A stretch of DNA of 64,000 nt from JADJNY01 sp046349615. GTDB taxonomy: Bacteria; Planctomycetota; UBA1135; GCA-002686595. The DNA lies in NCBI GenBank assembly GCA_046349615.1, contig JAXMBZ010000003.1, forward strand, positions 482,887 through 546,886. Direction: 5' to 3'. Made by a program: the position numbers and the translations under genes. Positions 50,537 through 60,494 of the stretch are shown here, in pieces (within the stretch, counting starts at the first letter, position 1; the number at the start of each line of letters is the position of its first letter). The notes beneath the pieces were generated by a model. That model made no database searches. It worked only from the letters and a program-made list of their open reading frames with translations, and had not been told where the DNA came from.

Positions 50537-52143
50537 ACGGTCCGACGGTGAAAGCGCTGCTGCTCGACGCCTTCTACCAGGTGCTCGACAACAAGATCTT
50601 CCGCCTGCTCCTGATCCTCGAGATCGGGATCGTCGCGGGCTTCTTCCTCGTCGGGTTCCGCGAGACGGAGATCCGCGTGCTGTGGGGCGCGTGGACGCTC
50701 TCGTACGAGGACGTGTACTCCTTCTTCGGACAGAAGCTGTCGCCGGGCTCCGACCTGCAGGGCATGCTCGTGCAGCGCGTGCAGTCGCTCGTCGTCGAGA
50801 CGTTGAGCGGCTCGATCGGAATGATCGTGTGCCTCTCCGCGACGGCGTTCTTCCTCCCGCGCATGCTCGAAAAGGGCGCGGCGGACATCGTGTTCGCGAA
50901 GCCCGTCTCGCGCTTCGCGCTGATGATGTCGCGCTACGTCTCCGGGCTCTTCTTCGTCGGCATCCTCGCCCTCACGGGCACGTTCGGCATCTGGCTCGGC
51001 CTCGTCGTCTCGTCGGGCTACAACGACCCGGGCGTGCTCTGGGGCGCGGTGACGCTGCTCTACCTGTTCGCGATCCTGCACGCGTTCTCGTGCTGCGTCG
51101 GCGTCTTCACGCGCAGCACGGTCGCCGCGATCCTGATGTCGGTCGTGTTCTTCATGGGCACGGGCTGCATCCACGGCACGTGGATCGGCATCAGTTGGGC
51201 GCGCGAGAGCGAGGTCGCGGAGAAGCTGCGCACGCAGCTCGACTCCGCGGACGGCGACGAGGACGCCGCGAAGAACGCGGCGAAGAACGCGAAGAAGGAC
51301 GAGGAGGAGTCCGCGTGGATCCTCCGCGCGCTCCTCGGCACGCTCGACGGTCTCCACTACGCGCTGCCGAAGACGAGCGACGCCGACGTGCTGACGCGCA
51401 AGCTCCGCAAGGCCGTCGAGGGCGAACCCTGGCGCATCGTCGACGACGAGGTCCGCCTCTCCGTGATGGAGCTCCCGAACGGAATGGAGGTCGTGCAGCC
51501 CGCGGGCGGCGCGCTCAAGGTCGACCTCGCGAAGACCCCGCTCGTCTTCGCGGCGAAGGACGGCGGGCCCGAGAAGGGCCGGATCGAGCTCCAACGTCGC
51601 ACGCGCACCGTCGAACGCCCCGATCCGAGCGGCAAGGGCACGCGCACGCGCAAGCTCTCGACGCAGCAGGCCCTCGACGAACGCGTCGATCGCGCGAAGC
51701 GCGCGGGCGAGATCGTCGGCGACGTCACGATCGAGAAGACGGAGATCGACGGGCTCTACACGCTCGCCGCGCGCTGGAGCGAAGCCGGCGCGCAGCGCAC
51801 GGTCCACATCCTGACCACGGGCGATTGGATCGTGGAGCTCGACGCGCGCTACGCGAACGACTGGCATCCCGCGCTGCGCCGCGAACGCGCGGGTCCGCCG
51901 GGCGCGACGAACGTCGAGCGCGGCGTGGTCGAGGCGCAGGCGCGCCACCTGCGCGACTTCCTGGCGCACGTGCGCATCGCGCGCCAGGTCGACCTCCCCG
52001 ACCCGAACACGTGGTACGAGAAGCGCTTCACGTGGACGGGCCCGCTCTCGTCGAACATCGGCTTCTCGATCGCGAGCTCGCTCCTCTTCGTCGTGCTCAT
52101 GCTCGGCCTCGCTTGGTGGAGGCTGCGTCGGATCGAGTTCTGA
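50533..52143 (+). CDS. ABC-2 type permease with large soluble loop
   Basis: The protein has 536 residues. About six membrane segments: an early one (LLLILEIGIVAGFFLVGF), several in 95-225 and a final helix (SSLLFVVLMLGLAWWRL). A loop of about 290 residues between the fifth and last helices carries DEDAAKNAAKNAKKDEEES and beta-rich sequence, likely periplasmic or cytoplasmic. It pairs with the upstream ATPase. The glcD start overlaps its stop by one base. Confidence 0.88.
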   Translation: MNGPTVKALLLDAFYQVLDNKIFRLLLILEIGIVAGFFLVGFRETEIRVLWGAWTLSYEDVYSFFGQKLSPGSDLQGMLVQRVQSLVVETLSGSIGMIVCLSATAFFLPRMLEKGAADIVFAKPVSRFALMMSRYVSGLFFVGILALTGTFGIWLGLVVSSGYNDPGVLWGAVTLLYLFAILHAFSCCVGVFTRSTVAAILMSVVFFMGTGCIHGTWIGISWARESEVAEKLRTQLDSADGDEDAAKNAAKNAKKDEEESAWILRALLGTLDGLHYALPKTSDADVLTRKLRKAVEGEPWRIVDDEVRLSVMELPNGMEVVQPAGGALKVDLAKTPLVFAAKDGGPEKGRIELQRRTRTVERPDPSGKGTRTRKLSTQQALDERVDRAKRAGEIVGDVTIEKTEIDGLYTLAARWSEAGAQRTVHILTTGDWIVELDARYANDWHPALRRERAGPPGATNVERGVVEAQARHLRDFLAHVRIARQVDLPDPNTWYEKRFTWTGPLSSNIGFSIASSLLFVVLMLGLAWWRLRRIEF

Positions 52144-53591
52144 TGGACGCGCGCTTCGTCGAGCTCCTGCGCGCGGCCGTGGGCACCGCGGGGGTGCTGA
52201 CCGAACCCGTGCGGCGCAAGCCGTACGAGTCGGACGGCCTCGCGTACCTGAAGCGCCTGCCGGACCTCGTCGTGCTCCCGCGCGACACGCGGCAATGCGC
52301 GGCGGTGATGAAGCTCTGCGCCGAGCACCATGTGCCCGTCGTCGCGCGCGGCGCGGGCACGGGGCTCAGCGGCGGCGCGACACCCGTCGAGCGCGGCATC
52401 GTGCTCGGGCTCGCGCGCATGCGCGACGTGCTCGAGGTGAACGTCGAGGAGCGTTTCGCGCGCGTCCAAGCGGGCGTCGTCAACTCGGACCTCTCGCTCG
52501 CGGTCGCGAAGCACGGACTCTTCTACGCGCCCGATCCGTCGAGCCAGAAGGCGTGCACGCTCGGCGGCAACGTCGCGGAGAACTCCGGCGGTCCGCACTG
52601 CTTCCGCTACGGCTCGACGACGCGTCACGTCGCAGGCCTCGTGATCGTGACGGCGAGCGGCGACGTGCTCGACCTCGCTCGGCCGCGCGTCGACCCCGAC
52701 GGGCTCGACCTCGTCGGCCTGTTCGTCGGGAGCGAGGGCCTGTTCGGCGTCGCGACCGAGCTCACGGTCGCGCTGACGCCGACGCCGCAGGTGACGGAGA
52801 CGCTGCTCGCGATCTACACGAACCTCGACGCGGCGTGCGAGACCGTCTCGCGCATCATCGCGGAAGGGCTCGAGCCGTCCGCGCTCGAGATCCTCGACAA
52901 GCTGACGATCGAGGCCGTCGAGGCGAGCGTGCTCGCCGCGGGCTACCCGAAGGACGCCGAGGCCGTGCTGCTCGTCGAGGTCGAAGGCAGCGAGGCCGAA
53001 GTGCAGAGCCAGACCCGCGCGCTCGAGCCGATCCTCCGCGCGTTCGGCGCGATCGAGCTGCGCCACGCGCGCGACGCCGCCGAGCGCCTGCGCCTGTGGG
53101 CCGGGCGCAAGGGCGCGTTCGGCGCGATGGGCCGCATCGCGCCCGATCTGTACGTGATCGACGCGGTCGTGCCGCGCACGAAGCTCGCGGAGCTCGTGCG
53201 CGCGACGACCGCGATCTGCCGCGAGCGACGCCTGAAGCTCGCGAACGTCTTCCACGCGGGCGACGGCAACCTGCACCCGAACATCAGCTACGACCGCCGC
53301 GACGCGGACGAGCTCGCGCGCGTCGTCGACGCGGGGCACGAGATCTTGAAGGTCTGCATCGCGCACGGCGGATCGCTGACGGGCGAGCACGGCGTCGGGC
53401 TCGAGAAGCTCGACGCGATGGAGTGGCTCTTCACGCGCGACGACCTCGCCGCGATGTGCCGCGTGAAAGAGGCCTGGGATCCCGAGCGCCGCATGAACCC
53501 GGGCAAGCTGATCCCCGTGCGCGCGTGCATGGAGACGCGCGCCGCGCACGCCACAGAACGCGCGGACGCCGCGCGGGAGGCGCATTCGTGA
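52143..53591 (+). CDS. glcD: glycolate oxidase FAD subunit GlcD
   Basis: The protein has 482 residues. It oxidises glycolate or a related 2-hydroxyacid with FAD. The PCMH-type FAD motif is PVVARGAGTGLSGGATPV, followed by DPSSQKACTLGGNVAENSGG. The C-terminal part has FHAGDGNLHPNISYD and GEHGVGLEKLDAM, as in GlcD/D-lactate dehydrogenases. The neighbours glcE and glcF follow with overlapping codons, so the whole three-subunit complex is encoded. Confidence 0.95.
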   Translation: MDARFVELLRAAVGTAGVLTEPVRRKPYESDGLAYLKRLPDLVVLPRDTRQCAAVMKLCAEHHVPVVARGAGTGLSGGATPVERGIVLGLARMRDVLEVNVEERFARVQAGVVNSDLSLAVAKHGLFYAPDPSSQKACTLGGNVAENSGGPHCFRYGSTTRHVAGLVIVTASGDVLDLARPRVDPDGLDLVGLFVGSEGLFGVATELTVALTPTPQVTETLLAIYTNLDAACETVSRIIAEGLEPSALEILDKLTIEAVEASVLAAGYPKDAEAVLLVEVEGSEAEVQSQTRALEPILRAFGAIELRHARDAAERLRLWAGRKGAFGAMGRIAPDLYVIDAVVPRTKLAELVRATTAICRERRLKLANVFHAGDGNLHPNISYDRRDADELARVVDAGHEILKVCIAHGGSLTGEHGVGLEKLDAMEWLFTRDDLAAMCRVKEAWDPERRMNPGKLIPVRACMETRAAHATERADAAREAHS

Positions 53592-54865
53592 TCGACCTCG
53601 CCGACAAGGTCCGCGGTCTGATCGGTCCGCGCGCGGTCGCCGACCTCGACTGGCGCGGCCGCGGGGAACCGTTCGCGCTCGCGCTCCCGGAGAGCGTCGA
53701 CGAGATCGTCGAGCTCCTCCGCTTCGCGCGCGCCGAGCGCGTCCCCGTCGCGCCGATCGGCACGGGCTCGAAGCTCGGTTGGGCGCGGCCGCCGCGGGAA
53801 GGCGCGCTCGTCGTGTCGACGCGGCGACTCCAGCACCTCGTCGAATACGAGCCCGCCGAGGGCGTGATCACCGCGCTCGCCGGCACGCGCATGGCGACGC
53901 TGCGCGCCGCCGCGAACGAGCACGGTCACTGGCTGACGCCCGACGTCCCCGCCGCCGAGAACGCGACGCTCGGCGGCGTGATCGCGGCGGGTCAGTCCGG
54001 TCTCGACCGCGTGCGCCTCGGTCCCGTGCGCCATCACGTGCTCGGCGTGCGCGCGGTGATGGCCGACGGCACGACCGCGAAGAGCGGCGGCCGGCTCGTG
54101 AAGAACGTCACGGGCTTCGACCTCCCGCGCCTCTTCACCGGTTCGCACGGCACGTTGTGCGTGATCGTCGAGGCGACGCTGCGGCTCGCGGTCGCTCCGC
54201 GCCAGTCGGCGGTCGTCGTCGCGCACGCGCGCGACGCGGCGGGGCTCGCCGGGCTCGCGCGGGCCGTCATGCAGTCGCGCGCGCGGCCGTTCGGTTTGCA
54301 GGCGGCGCGCGACGAGGGCGCGGACGGCGCGTGGGCGCTCTTCGCGCGCCTCGGCGGCCACGCGGAGGTCGTGCGCGACGAGCGCGAGCTCCTCCTCGGC
54401 CTGTGGAAGCTCGCGAGCGCGTTCGAGGGCGACGCAGCGCTCGAGCACGCGCGCCACCAGCGCGAACTCGACTTCACCGTCGAGCGCCGCCCGTGGCTGC
54501 ACGCGACGTGCACGCCGCACGCGGTCCCGGGCGTCGTGGCCGCGTTCGATCGCGCCCTCGCACCGCTCGGCGTGCCGACGCGGATGCTCGCGCAGCCCTC
54601 CCTCGCGAGCGTCGACGCGCAAGTGCGCGCGCCCGAGGGCGCGAAGCTCGACGCGGCGCGCTGGATCGAGCTCCTCCACGCGCTGCGCGCGGAGCTCCGC
54701 CCGCTCGGCGCGACGCTCGTGATGCGCGACCCCACGCGCCGTATCGCCGAGTCCGGCGCGCCGTGGCCGCCGCTCGAGTCCGGAGCCGCGCTGATGCGAA
54801 CGATCCGCGACCGGCTCGATCCCGACGGCGTGTTCGCCCGCGGACGCTTCGAGGAGGACCTGTGA
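53588..54865 (+). CDS. glcE: glycolate oxidase subunit GlcE
   Basis: The protein has 425 residues from GTG 53588, overlapping the glcD stop. It has an FAD-binding PCMH domain with VAPIGTGSKLGWARPP and the late-domain repeat of glcD, but lacks most of the catalytic C-terminus. NATLGGVIAAGQSG and GGRLVKNVTGFDLPRLF are typical of GlcE. It acts with GlcD and GlcF. Its stop overlaps the glcF start (GTGA). Confidence 0.93.
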   Translation: MIDLADKVRGLIGPRAVADLDWRGRGEPFALALPESVDEIVELLRFARAERVPVAPIGTGSKLGWARPPREGALVVSTRRLQHLVEYEPAEGVITALAGTRMATLRAAANEHGHWLTPDVPAAENATLGGVIAAGQSGLDRVRLGPVRHHVLGVRAVMADGTTAKSGGRLVKNVTGFDLPRLFTGSHGTLCVIVEATLRLAVAPRQSAVVVAHARDAAGLAGLARAVMQSRARPFGLQAARDEGADGAWALFARLGGHAEVVRDERELLLGLWKLASAFEGDAALEHARHQRELDFTVERRPWLHATCTPHAVPGVVAAFDRALAPLGVPTRMLAQPSLASVDAQVRAPEGAKLDAARWIELLHALRAELRPLGATLVMRDPTRRIAESGAPWPPLESGAALMRTIRDRLDPDGVFARGRFEEDL

Positions 54866-56232
54866 GCACGCCGAACGCACCGTCGGGAGCGACGAGCACA
54901 GCCGCGCACCCCGCGGACCGCGCGATGAGCGCGAGCTCGCTCGTCGACTACGTGAAGAGCCTCGACTGCATCCACTGCGGGCTCTGCTTGAACACCTGCC
55001 CGACCTATCGCCTCACGGGCACGGAGTCCGCGGGGCCGCGCGGCCGCATCCACCTGATGCGCGCCGTCGCCGAGGGCGAGCTCCGCGCCGACGCCGCGTT
55101 CGCCGAGGAGATGGAGTTCTGCCTCCTCTGCCGGAACTGCGAGAGCGTCTGTCCGTCGGGCGTCCACTTCGGCGCGATGATGGAGCACACGCGCGACGGT
55201 CTCGCGCGCACCGGCGTCGCTCCGCGCAAGGGCCTCGTGCGCTTCGCGTTCGACCACGTGTTGAAGAAGCGCTGGATGCTGCGCTTCGCGACGCGCGCGG
55301 GCCGCACGCTCCAACTGCTCGGCACGTGGCGCATCTTCTTCACGCACCTCGGCAAGCACGGACGCATGCTCGCGGACGTGCCCGACATCCCGCCGGCGCG
55401 CGAACGTCGACTCCTTCCCGCCACGACGCCCGCGGTCGGCGACCGACGCGGCACCGCTGCGGTGCTCGAGGGCTGCGTGATGCCCGAGCTCTACGGGCGC
55501 GTCAATCGCGCGACGGTCGCCGTGCTCGCGCGCTCGGGCTTCGAGGTGCGCGTGCCGAAGGGTCACGTGTGCTGTGGCTCGCTCCACGCGCACAACGGCG
55601 ACCTCGACGGAGCGCGCGAGCTCGCGCGGAAGACGATCGACGCGTACGAAACGCTCGTCGACGAACGCGGCGCTCCGATGCCGATCGTGCTCAACAGCGC
55701 GGGCTGCGGCGCGCACATGCGCGAGTACGAGCACCTCTTCGACGCCGCCGATCCGTGGCGCGTGCGCGCGAAGGCGTTCGCGGCGCGCGTGCAGGACCTC
55801 TCGGTGTTCCTCGCGACGCCGAACGCGCGCGCGGGCCTCGACGCGGCGCTCGCGAAGGGGCCGCGCACGAACGCGGACCTCGGCCGCGTCACGTGGGACG
55901 ATCCGTGCCACCTCTGCCACGCGCAGGGCGTGCGCAAGGAGCCGCGCGCGCTGCTCGACCGCGTGCCCGGGCTCGAGCGCGTCGAGCTCGAACACTCCGA
56001 GCTCTGCTGCGGCTCCGCCGGCATCTACTCGATGCTGCGCCCCGCCGATTCCGAGGCGATCTTCGCTCCGAAGGTCGCGGCCCTCGACGCGACGGGCGCG
56101 CGCGTGCTCGTCACGGCGAACCCGGGCTGTCAGCTCCAGTGGGAGACGGGCCTCGCGCGCGAGCGCCGCGACGTGAAGGTGCTCCACCTCGCCGAGGTGC
56201 TCGAACGCGCGACGCGGCCCGCTGGGCGCTGA
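54862..56232 (+). CDS. glcF: glycolate oxidase iron-sulfur subunit GlcF
   Basis: The protein has 456 residues from GTG 54862 (an ATG 21 codons later, at 54925, is possible). Two 4Fe-4S motifs are CIHCGLCLNTCP (Cys36, 39, 42, 46) and CLLCRNCESVCP (Cys87, 90, 93, 97). Two CCG domains follow (HVCCGSLHAHNG; ELCCGSAGIYS). It passes electrons from glycolate to the quinone pool. Its clusters would depend on the ISC operon of this window. Confidence 0.95.
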   Translation: MSTPNAPSGATSTAAHPADRAMSASSLVDYVKSLDCIHCGLCLNTCPTYRLTGTESAGPRGRIHLMRAVAEGELRADAAFAEEMEFCLLCRNCESVCPSGVHFGAMMEHTRDGLARTGVAPRKGLVRFAFDHVLKKRWMLRFATRAGRTLQLLGTWRIFFTHLGKHGRMLADVPDIPPARERRLLPATTPAVGDRRGTAAVLEGCVMPELYGRVNRATVAVLARSGFEVRVPKGHVCCGSLHAHNGDLDGARELARKTIDAYETLVDERGAPMPIVLNSAGCGAHMREYEHLFDAADPWRVRAKAFAARVQDLSVFLATPNARAGLDAALAKGPRTNADLGRVTWDDPCHLCHAQGVRKEPRALLDRVPGLERVELEHSELCCGSAGIYSMLRPADSEAIFAPKVAALDATGARVLVTANPGCQLQWETGLARERRDVKVLHLAEVLERATRPAGR

Positions 56233-56341
56233 ACGTGACGGAGGCCGGAGTGGCTCCTTGGACGCCCCCTCGGATTCCCCGAGGCCCCCCCTCCGAACAA
56301 TCGATTGGTGCTCCCGCGCGTTCGGGTCCATGGTGGTGGTC

Positions 56342-56848
56342 ATGAACACCGACTTGGAACTCCTCCTCCGCGCGCTCGTGATCGGCACGGGCGCCACGCT
56401 CGCGATGGACCTCTGGGCGCTGCTCCTGCGGCGCTTCGGCGTCCCTTCGCTCGACATGGGCTTGCTCGGCCGTTGGATCGGACACGTCGCCGCGGGACGC
56501 TTCCGGCACGCGAGCATCGGCAAGGCCGCGCCGGTGCGCGGCGAGCGCGTGCTCGGTTGGGGCGCGCACTACGCGATCGGCGTCTCGTTCGCGACGTTGC
56601 TCCTCACCGTGAACGGGCTCGCGTGGGCGCGCTCGCCGTCGTTGCTCCCGGCGCTCGTGATCGGGATCGCGACCGTCGTCGCGCCGCTGTTCGTGCTCCA
56701 GCCCGCGCTCGGGCTCGGCGTCGCGTCGTCGCGGACCGCGCGCCCGCTCTTCAACGCGTCGAAGAGCGTCGTCACGCACGTGGTCTTCGGGTTCGGGCTC
56801 TTCCTCGCCGCGAGCGCGAGCGCCGCGCTCCTGCCGGTCGGCCGCTGA
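56342..56848 (+). CDS. DUF2938 membrane protein
   Basis: The protein has 168 residues from ATG 56342. Four membrane segments are visible, with GTGATLAMDLWALLLRR near the start, GRWIGHVAAGRFRHASI and GWGAHYAIGVSFATLLL, the pattern of the DUF2938 family. Function is unknown. The neighbouring LysR gene converges on it, which often indicates regulation of a nearby gene. Confidence 0.85.
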   Translation: MNTDLELLLRALVIGTGATLAMDLWALLLRRFGVPSLDMGLLGRWIGHVAAGRFRHASIGKAAPVRGERVLGWGAHYAIGVSFATLLLTVNGLAWARSPSLLPALVIGIATVVAPLFVLQPALGLGVASSRTARPLFNASKSVVTHVVFGFGLFLAASASAALLPVGR

Positions 56849-56856
56849 CGAGCGCG

Positions 56857-57735
56857 TCACGCGGGGAGAGAACCGCGCGCGATCGACAGCAGCGCGGCGA
56901 CGAGCGGATCGCCCGCACGCGCCGCCTGCACGGCGAACACGATGCGCACGGGGCGCTGCACGGCGTGGAGGAGCTCGACCTCGCCGCGCGCTTCCGCCTC
57001 GCGTGCCGCCGGCTCGTGCAGCAGGCCGACGCCGATCCCGCCGACGACGAGCGCGCGGATCACGTTTTCTGCGTCGACGTGGATCCGGCGCGGACGGAGC
57101 GCGTGCTCTTCGAAGAGGAGCTCGGCGGCGCGACCGCAGCACCCGCTCGACTCGGGCACGATCCACGGCGCGTCGGCGAGCCGGCTCCACTCGACCGGCC
57201 GCGGACCGTCGATGCGTCCGGGGCGCGCAGCGACGAAGACGCGGAAGCTCGCGACGTCGAGCGCGACGAACTCGCGCGGCGGCGCGTCGGCCGTGTTGAA
57301 GAACCCGCCGTCGAGTTCACCCGCCGCGAGCGCGGCGCGCACCTCGGACGAACCCGCGTGCCGCAGCGCGACGTCGACCTCGGGAAGACGCTCCGCGAGC
57401 GCCGCGAGCACGCGTCCGACGACCGCGGGGTCGACGCTGCGCGCGGCGCCGAGCCGCAGCTTCCCGGCGAGCCGACCCTGGAGCCGCGCGGCCTCCGCGA
57501 CGAGGTCGCGCTGCGCCTCGAGCGTGCGCTCCGCCTTTTCGAGCAGACGCCGTCCGTCGTTCGTCAGCGCCATCCCACGGGCCGTGCGCTCGAACAAGAC
57601 GAGCGCGAGCTCGTCCTCGAGCGCCTTCACGTGCGCGCTCACGGCGGGCTGGCTCAAGTGCAGCGTCTCGGATGCTCGAGTGATGCTCCCGAGGCGCGCG
57701 ACGGTGACGAAGGTCGTCAGTTGGTGGAGGTCCAT
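56857..57735 (-). CDS. LysR-family transcriptional regulator
   Basis: The protein has 292 residues. The N-terminal helix-turn-helix reads LTTFVTVARLGSITRASETL, LSQPAVSAHVKALEDELALV. The effector domain follows, with IVPESSGCCGRAAELLFEEH and VGLLHEPAAREAEAR. The CC pair near residue 185 is unusual and could be redox-sensitive, but this is not a known family feature. It converges on the DUF2938 gene. The inducer is unknown. Confidence 0.92.
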   Translation of the reverse strand: MDLHQLTTFVTVARLGSITRASETLHLSQPAVSAHVKALEDELALVLFERTARGMALTNDGRRLLEKAERTLEAQRDLVAEAARLQGRLAGKLRLGAARSVDPAVVGRVLAALAERLPEVDVALRHAGSSEVRAALAAGELDGGFFNTADAPPREFVALDVASFRVFVAARPGRIDGPRPVEWSRLADAPWIVPESSGCCGRAAELLFEEHALRPRRIHVDAENVIRALVVGGIGVGLLHEPAAREAEARGEVELLHAVQRPVRIVFAVQAARAGDPLVAALLSIARGSLPA

Positions 57736-57779
57736 CGTCGAGTTTCGGCTTCACGAGGCCGCCGCGGCGCGCCGTGCGC

Positions 57780-58490
57780 TCACGGTTTCGCCGCGGGCTT
57801 CGGCTCGAACGCGCGCGCGAGCTCGACGAGCGCGTCCTTCGAGCCCGTGACGCCCTGCGGCCAATCGACGCACACGACGCCGAAGCGTCCGTTCGCCGAC
57901 ACGTCGACGCGCGCGTGGTCCGTGTACGTGCCCGGCGGCTCGTAGTGGCGGAGCACGACGTAGCGCGGTTCGTAATCCGCCCAGACGACCGTCCCCGCCT
58001 CGACCGCGACCCAACCGCCCGCGTCACCGAGGTCGGAGAGTTCGCGCCAGCTCGGATCCTCGAAGTACGGCTTCACGCCCGCGTTTCCGAGCGAACCGAC
58101 GAGCACGAGCGCGGCCTCACGCGGCGCTCCGATGGGCGCGAGCGCGACCTTCTTCCACGCGATCTTCGGCGTCGCGTCCGCGGACTTCGACGCGCCGCCG
58201 GAGGCCGTCGTCGCCGCGTCGCTCTTCGCGGCCGGCGGCGCCCCGAGCTGCGTGTCGGGCGCCGCGAACCGCACGAGCTTCTGCTCGAACGGGAGCTCCG
58301 CCGCGAAGCGCGGGACGAAGCCGAACGGCAGCTCGCGCACCGTGAACGCGGGGTCGAGGACGACGCTCGGCGCGACCTCGCCCGACTTCGCGAGCGCGAC
58401 GAAGCCGAACGCCCCCGCGACGACCGCGAGCGTCGCGAAGGCGGCGAAGACGCGCCAGGTCGTCGCGGGCTTCGGCGCAGCGGTCGTCAT
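57780..58490 (-). CDS. hypothetical membrane-anchored protein
   Basis: The protein has 236 residues from ATG 58490. A membrane anchor lies near residues 14-33 (FAAFATLAVVAGAFGFVALA). A linker of Ala/Ser/Lys precedes a beta-rich domain: AALVLVGSLGNAGVKPYF, GGWVAVEAGTVVWADYEPRYV, VSANGRFGVVCVDWPQG. No family is recognised. It is seven bases after the neighbouring membrane protein gene and likely cotranscribed. Confidence 0.75.
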   Translation of the reverse strand: MTTAAPKPATTWRVFAAFATLAVVAGAFGFVALAKSGEVAPSVVLDPAFTVRELPFGFVPRFAAELPFEQKLVRFAAPDTQLGAPPAAKSDAATTASGGASKSADATPKIAWKKVALAPIGAPREAALVLVGSLGNAGVKPYFEDPSWRELSDLGDAGGWVAVEAGTVVWADYEPRYVVLRHYEPPGTYTDHARVDVSANGRFGVVCVDWPQGVTGSKDALVELARAFEPKPAAKP

Positions 58491-58497
58491 CACGCGC

Positions 58498-59175
58498 TCA
58501 CCGCTTCGGACCGACGTGGAAGGGCGAGAGCAGCGTGCGCAGCTCCTCGTCGGTGATCTCACCCTTGCCCTTGACGCGCGTGATCTGGCCCAGGACGAGC
58601 GTGTGCTCGGGCGTCTCGCCCTCCTTGACGGGCGGCGTCAGGTCGATCCACATCATGCTGCCGACCTGGTCCTTCGCCTCCTCGGGCATCATCGAGCCCA
58701 TGATCCCCGAGAACTGCAGCTTCATCCGGATCACGGCGAGCTCGCGGCCCTGCACGTCGACCATCGCCTTCGTCATGTCCTCGAACTTCATGACGCCGAG
58801 GTCCTTGGGGAACTCGGGGACGTCCTTCTCGAACATCTGCGAACGCGCGCGCGTGCCGTCGGCGTTGTCGTGGATCTGGAACTGGAGCTGGAACCCACGC
58901 GAATCGATCAGCGTGAACTGCTCCATGCCGAGCGAGGCGTGGAACTGGATCTTCATCTCTTCGGGCAGCGGATCGTGCGGGAGCACGACCTGGAGCGCCT
59001 GCTCGTTCCGCTCCGGGTCCGTCGCCTTCTTGATCATGTTGCCGACGAGGACGAGCGCGACGATCCCCGCGAGCAGCGCGAGCAGGCAACCGCCGCCGCA
59101 GAACCACACCCACTTCGGGAACGACTTCTTCTTGGGTGCTTCCGTCGGGTCGACGGACCACTGGGCTTCGGTCAT
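58498..59175 (-). CDS. planctomycete-type membrane-anchored protein
   Basis: The protein has 225 residues. A membrane helix (WVWFCGGGCLLALLAGIVAL) follows a basic N-terminus. The outer part is beta-rich (LQVVLPHDPLPEEMKIQFHA, MEQFTLIDSRGFQLQFQIHD) and ends VGPKR. Similar proteins occur in planctomycetes; function unknown. ATG 59175 overlaps the M42 peptidase stop (ATGA). Confidence 0.78.
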   Translation of the reverse strand: MTEAQWSVDPTEAPKKKSFPKWVWFCGGGCLLALLAGIVALVLVGNMIKKATDPERNEQALQVVLPHDPLPEEMKIQFHASLGMEQFTLIDSRGFQLQFQIHDNADGTRARSQMFEKDVPEFPKDLGVMKFEDMTKAMVDVQGRELAVIRMKLQFSGIMGSMMPEEAKDQVGSMMWIDLTPPVKEGETPEHTLVLGQITRVKGKGEITDEELRTLLSPFHVGPKR

Positions 59176-60494
59176 GGGGCTCTCCTCGAATGCACGCTGC
59201 GCCTGGAAGCGGCGCCGGCCCGGAGTCTCCGGGCCGAAGCGGCGAGGCGTGCGTGCTCGCCGCTCCAGATACGCTGCAAGCGGGCCAGAATTCTACGCTC
59301 GCGCGGCTCGTCCCACGTCTTCGCGACCGCGATCAGGAGCGCGATCAAGCTCTCGTGGTCGTTCCAGTCGACGAACTCGGGCGCGATCCGGTCCTTCGGC
59401 CCGCAGTTGTGGTAGTTGCCGAGCGCGAGGCAGAGCGCGCCCGCTTCGACGCCGTACGCGTTGTACGCGGTCGACTCGCAGCTCCCACCGTCCATGAGCG
59501 CGCGCTGGAAGAGGAAGCGCGGGTTCGCGGCCTGGAGCTCGAGCGCCGCTTCGTGCAGACGCTCGGTGATCCACGGCACGAACACGGACTGCTTGTCGCC
59601 GACGCGCACGACCGGCCCGAGTCCGACCTTCGCCGTCGCGCGGCGCGGCGAGCACTCCAGGCCGACGATCGCGAGCCCGTCGAGGAGCCGAGCGGCGCGC
59701 GCGAGGCCGAGACAGCCGACGAAGCCCGTCTCCTCCGCGCGCGTGAAGAGGCCGACGAGCGGCGCCGCGGGGCGCGTTCGCGCGCACCAATCGAGCGTCG
59801 ACAGGATCGCGGCGGCGCCCATCAGGTCGTCGCACACGCGCGAATGGAGCCGCGTGCCGCGCACTTCGCCGGGCGTCAGGTCCCACATGCCGAGCGCGCC
59901 GACCCGCGGGTCGCCGACGACCTCGTCGAGCGCGCACACGTCGTCCGCGCCGCGCTTCACGGGCGCACGCACGCGGGCGGTCGCGATCGGAGCGCCCGTC
60001 TCCGGGTCGAAGAAGCGCACGGGGGCGCCGGGGAAGTAGCGCGCGGGCACGCCGCCGTGGAACGTCGCTTCGTGCGCTCCGCGGCGCTTGCCGGCGTAGA
60101 GGAACCCCGGGTGGTCGAGGTGCGCGCTGTACGCGAGCGTCTTCGTCTTCGAGCGCTTCGCGCTTCGCGCGCCGGGCCAGCGCACGATCACGTTCGCGTG
60201 CTCGTCGACGACGAGCTCGAGCTCCGGCCGCGCCGCGACGAACGCGCGCACGGCGGCGTGCGGACCGTCCTCCGCGTACGGCGCGGTCGGCGGCTCGAGG
60301 AGCGCGCGCACGTGCTCCATCGCGGCCGCGCGCGCCGCGTCGTCGAGCACGCCGCGGTGCGCGCGCGGGAGCACGAATCGCGACGGCGGCGCGGGCGCGA
60401 GCTCCGCGCTCGACGCACTACGCGACGTGCGCGCACTCCCCGCCGAGGCGAGGACGCGCGCGCCGCGCGCCAGCTCAGCGGACCGCCGCGCCAT
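59172..60494 (-). CDS. M42-family (aminopeptidase/endoglucanase type) metallopeptidase
   Basis: The protein has 440 residues. Metal-binding motifs are AYSAHLDHPGFL, LHSRVCDDLMGAAAIL, FTRAEETGFVGCLG, VGLECSPRR and YHNCGPKDRIAPE, giving the two-metal site of M42/M20 enzymes. The first 60 residues are Ala/Arg/Ser-rich and overlap the upstream dehydrogenase gene, so the true start may be later. It acts on short peptides, by family. It is cotranscribed with the acyl-CoA genes. Confidence 0.87.
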   Translation of the reverse strand: MARRSAELARGARVLASAGSARTSRSASSAELAPAPPSRFVLPRAHRGVLDDAARAAAMEHVRALLEPPTAPYAEDGPHAAVRAFVAARPELELVVDEHANVIVRWPGARSAKRSKTKTLAYSAHLDHPGFLYAGKRRGAHEATFHGGVPARYFPGAPVRFFDPETGAPIATARVRAPVKRGADDVCALDEVVGDPRVGALGMWDLTPGEVRGTRLHSRVCDDLMGAAAILSTLDWCARTRPAAPLVGLFTRAEETGFVGCLGLARAARLLDGLAIVGLECSPRRATAKVGLGPVVRVGDKQSVFVPWITERLHEAALELQAANPRFLFQRALMDGGSCESTAYNAYGVEAGALCLALGNYHNCGPKDRIAPEFVDWNDHESLIALLIAVAKTWDEPRERRILARLQRIWSGEHARLAASARRLRAGAASRRSVHSRRAP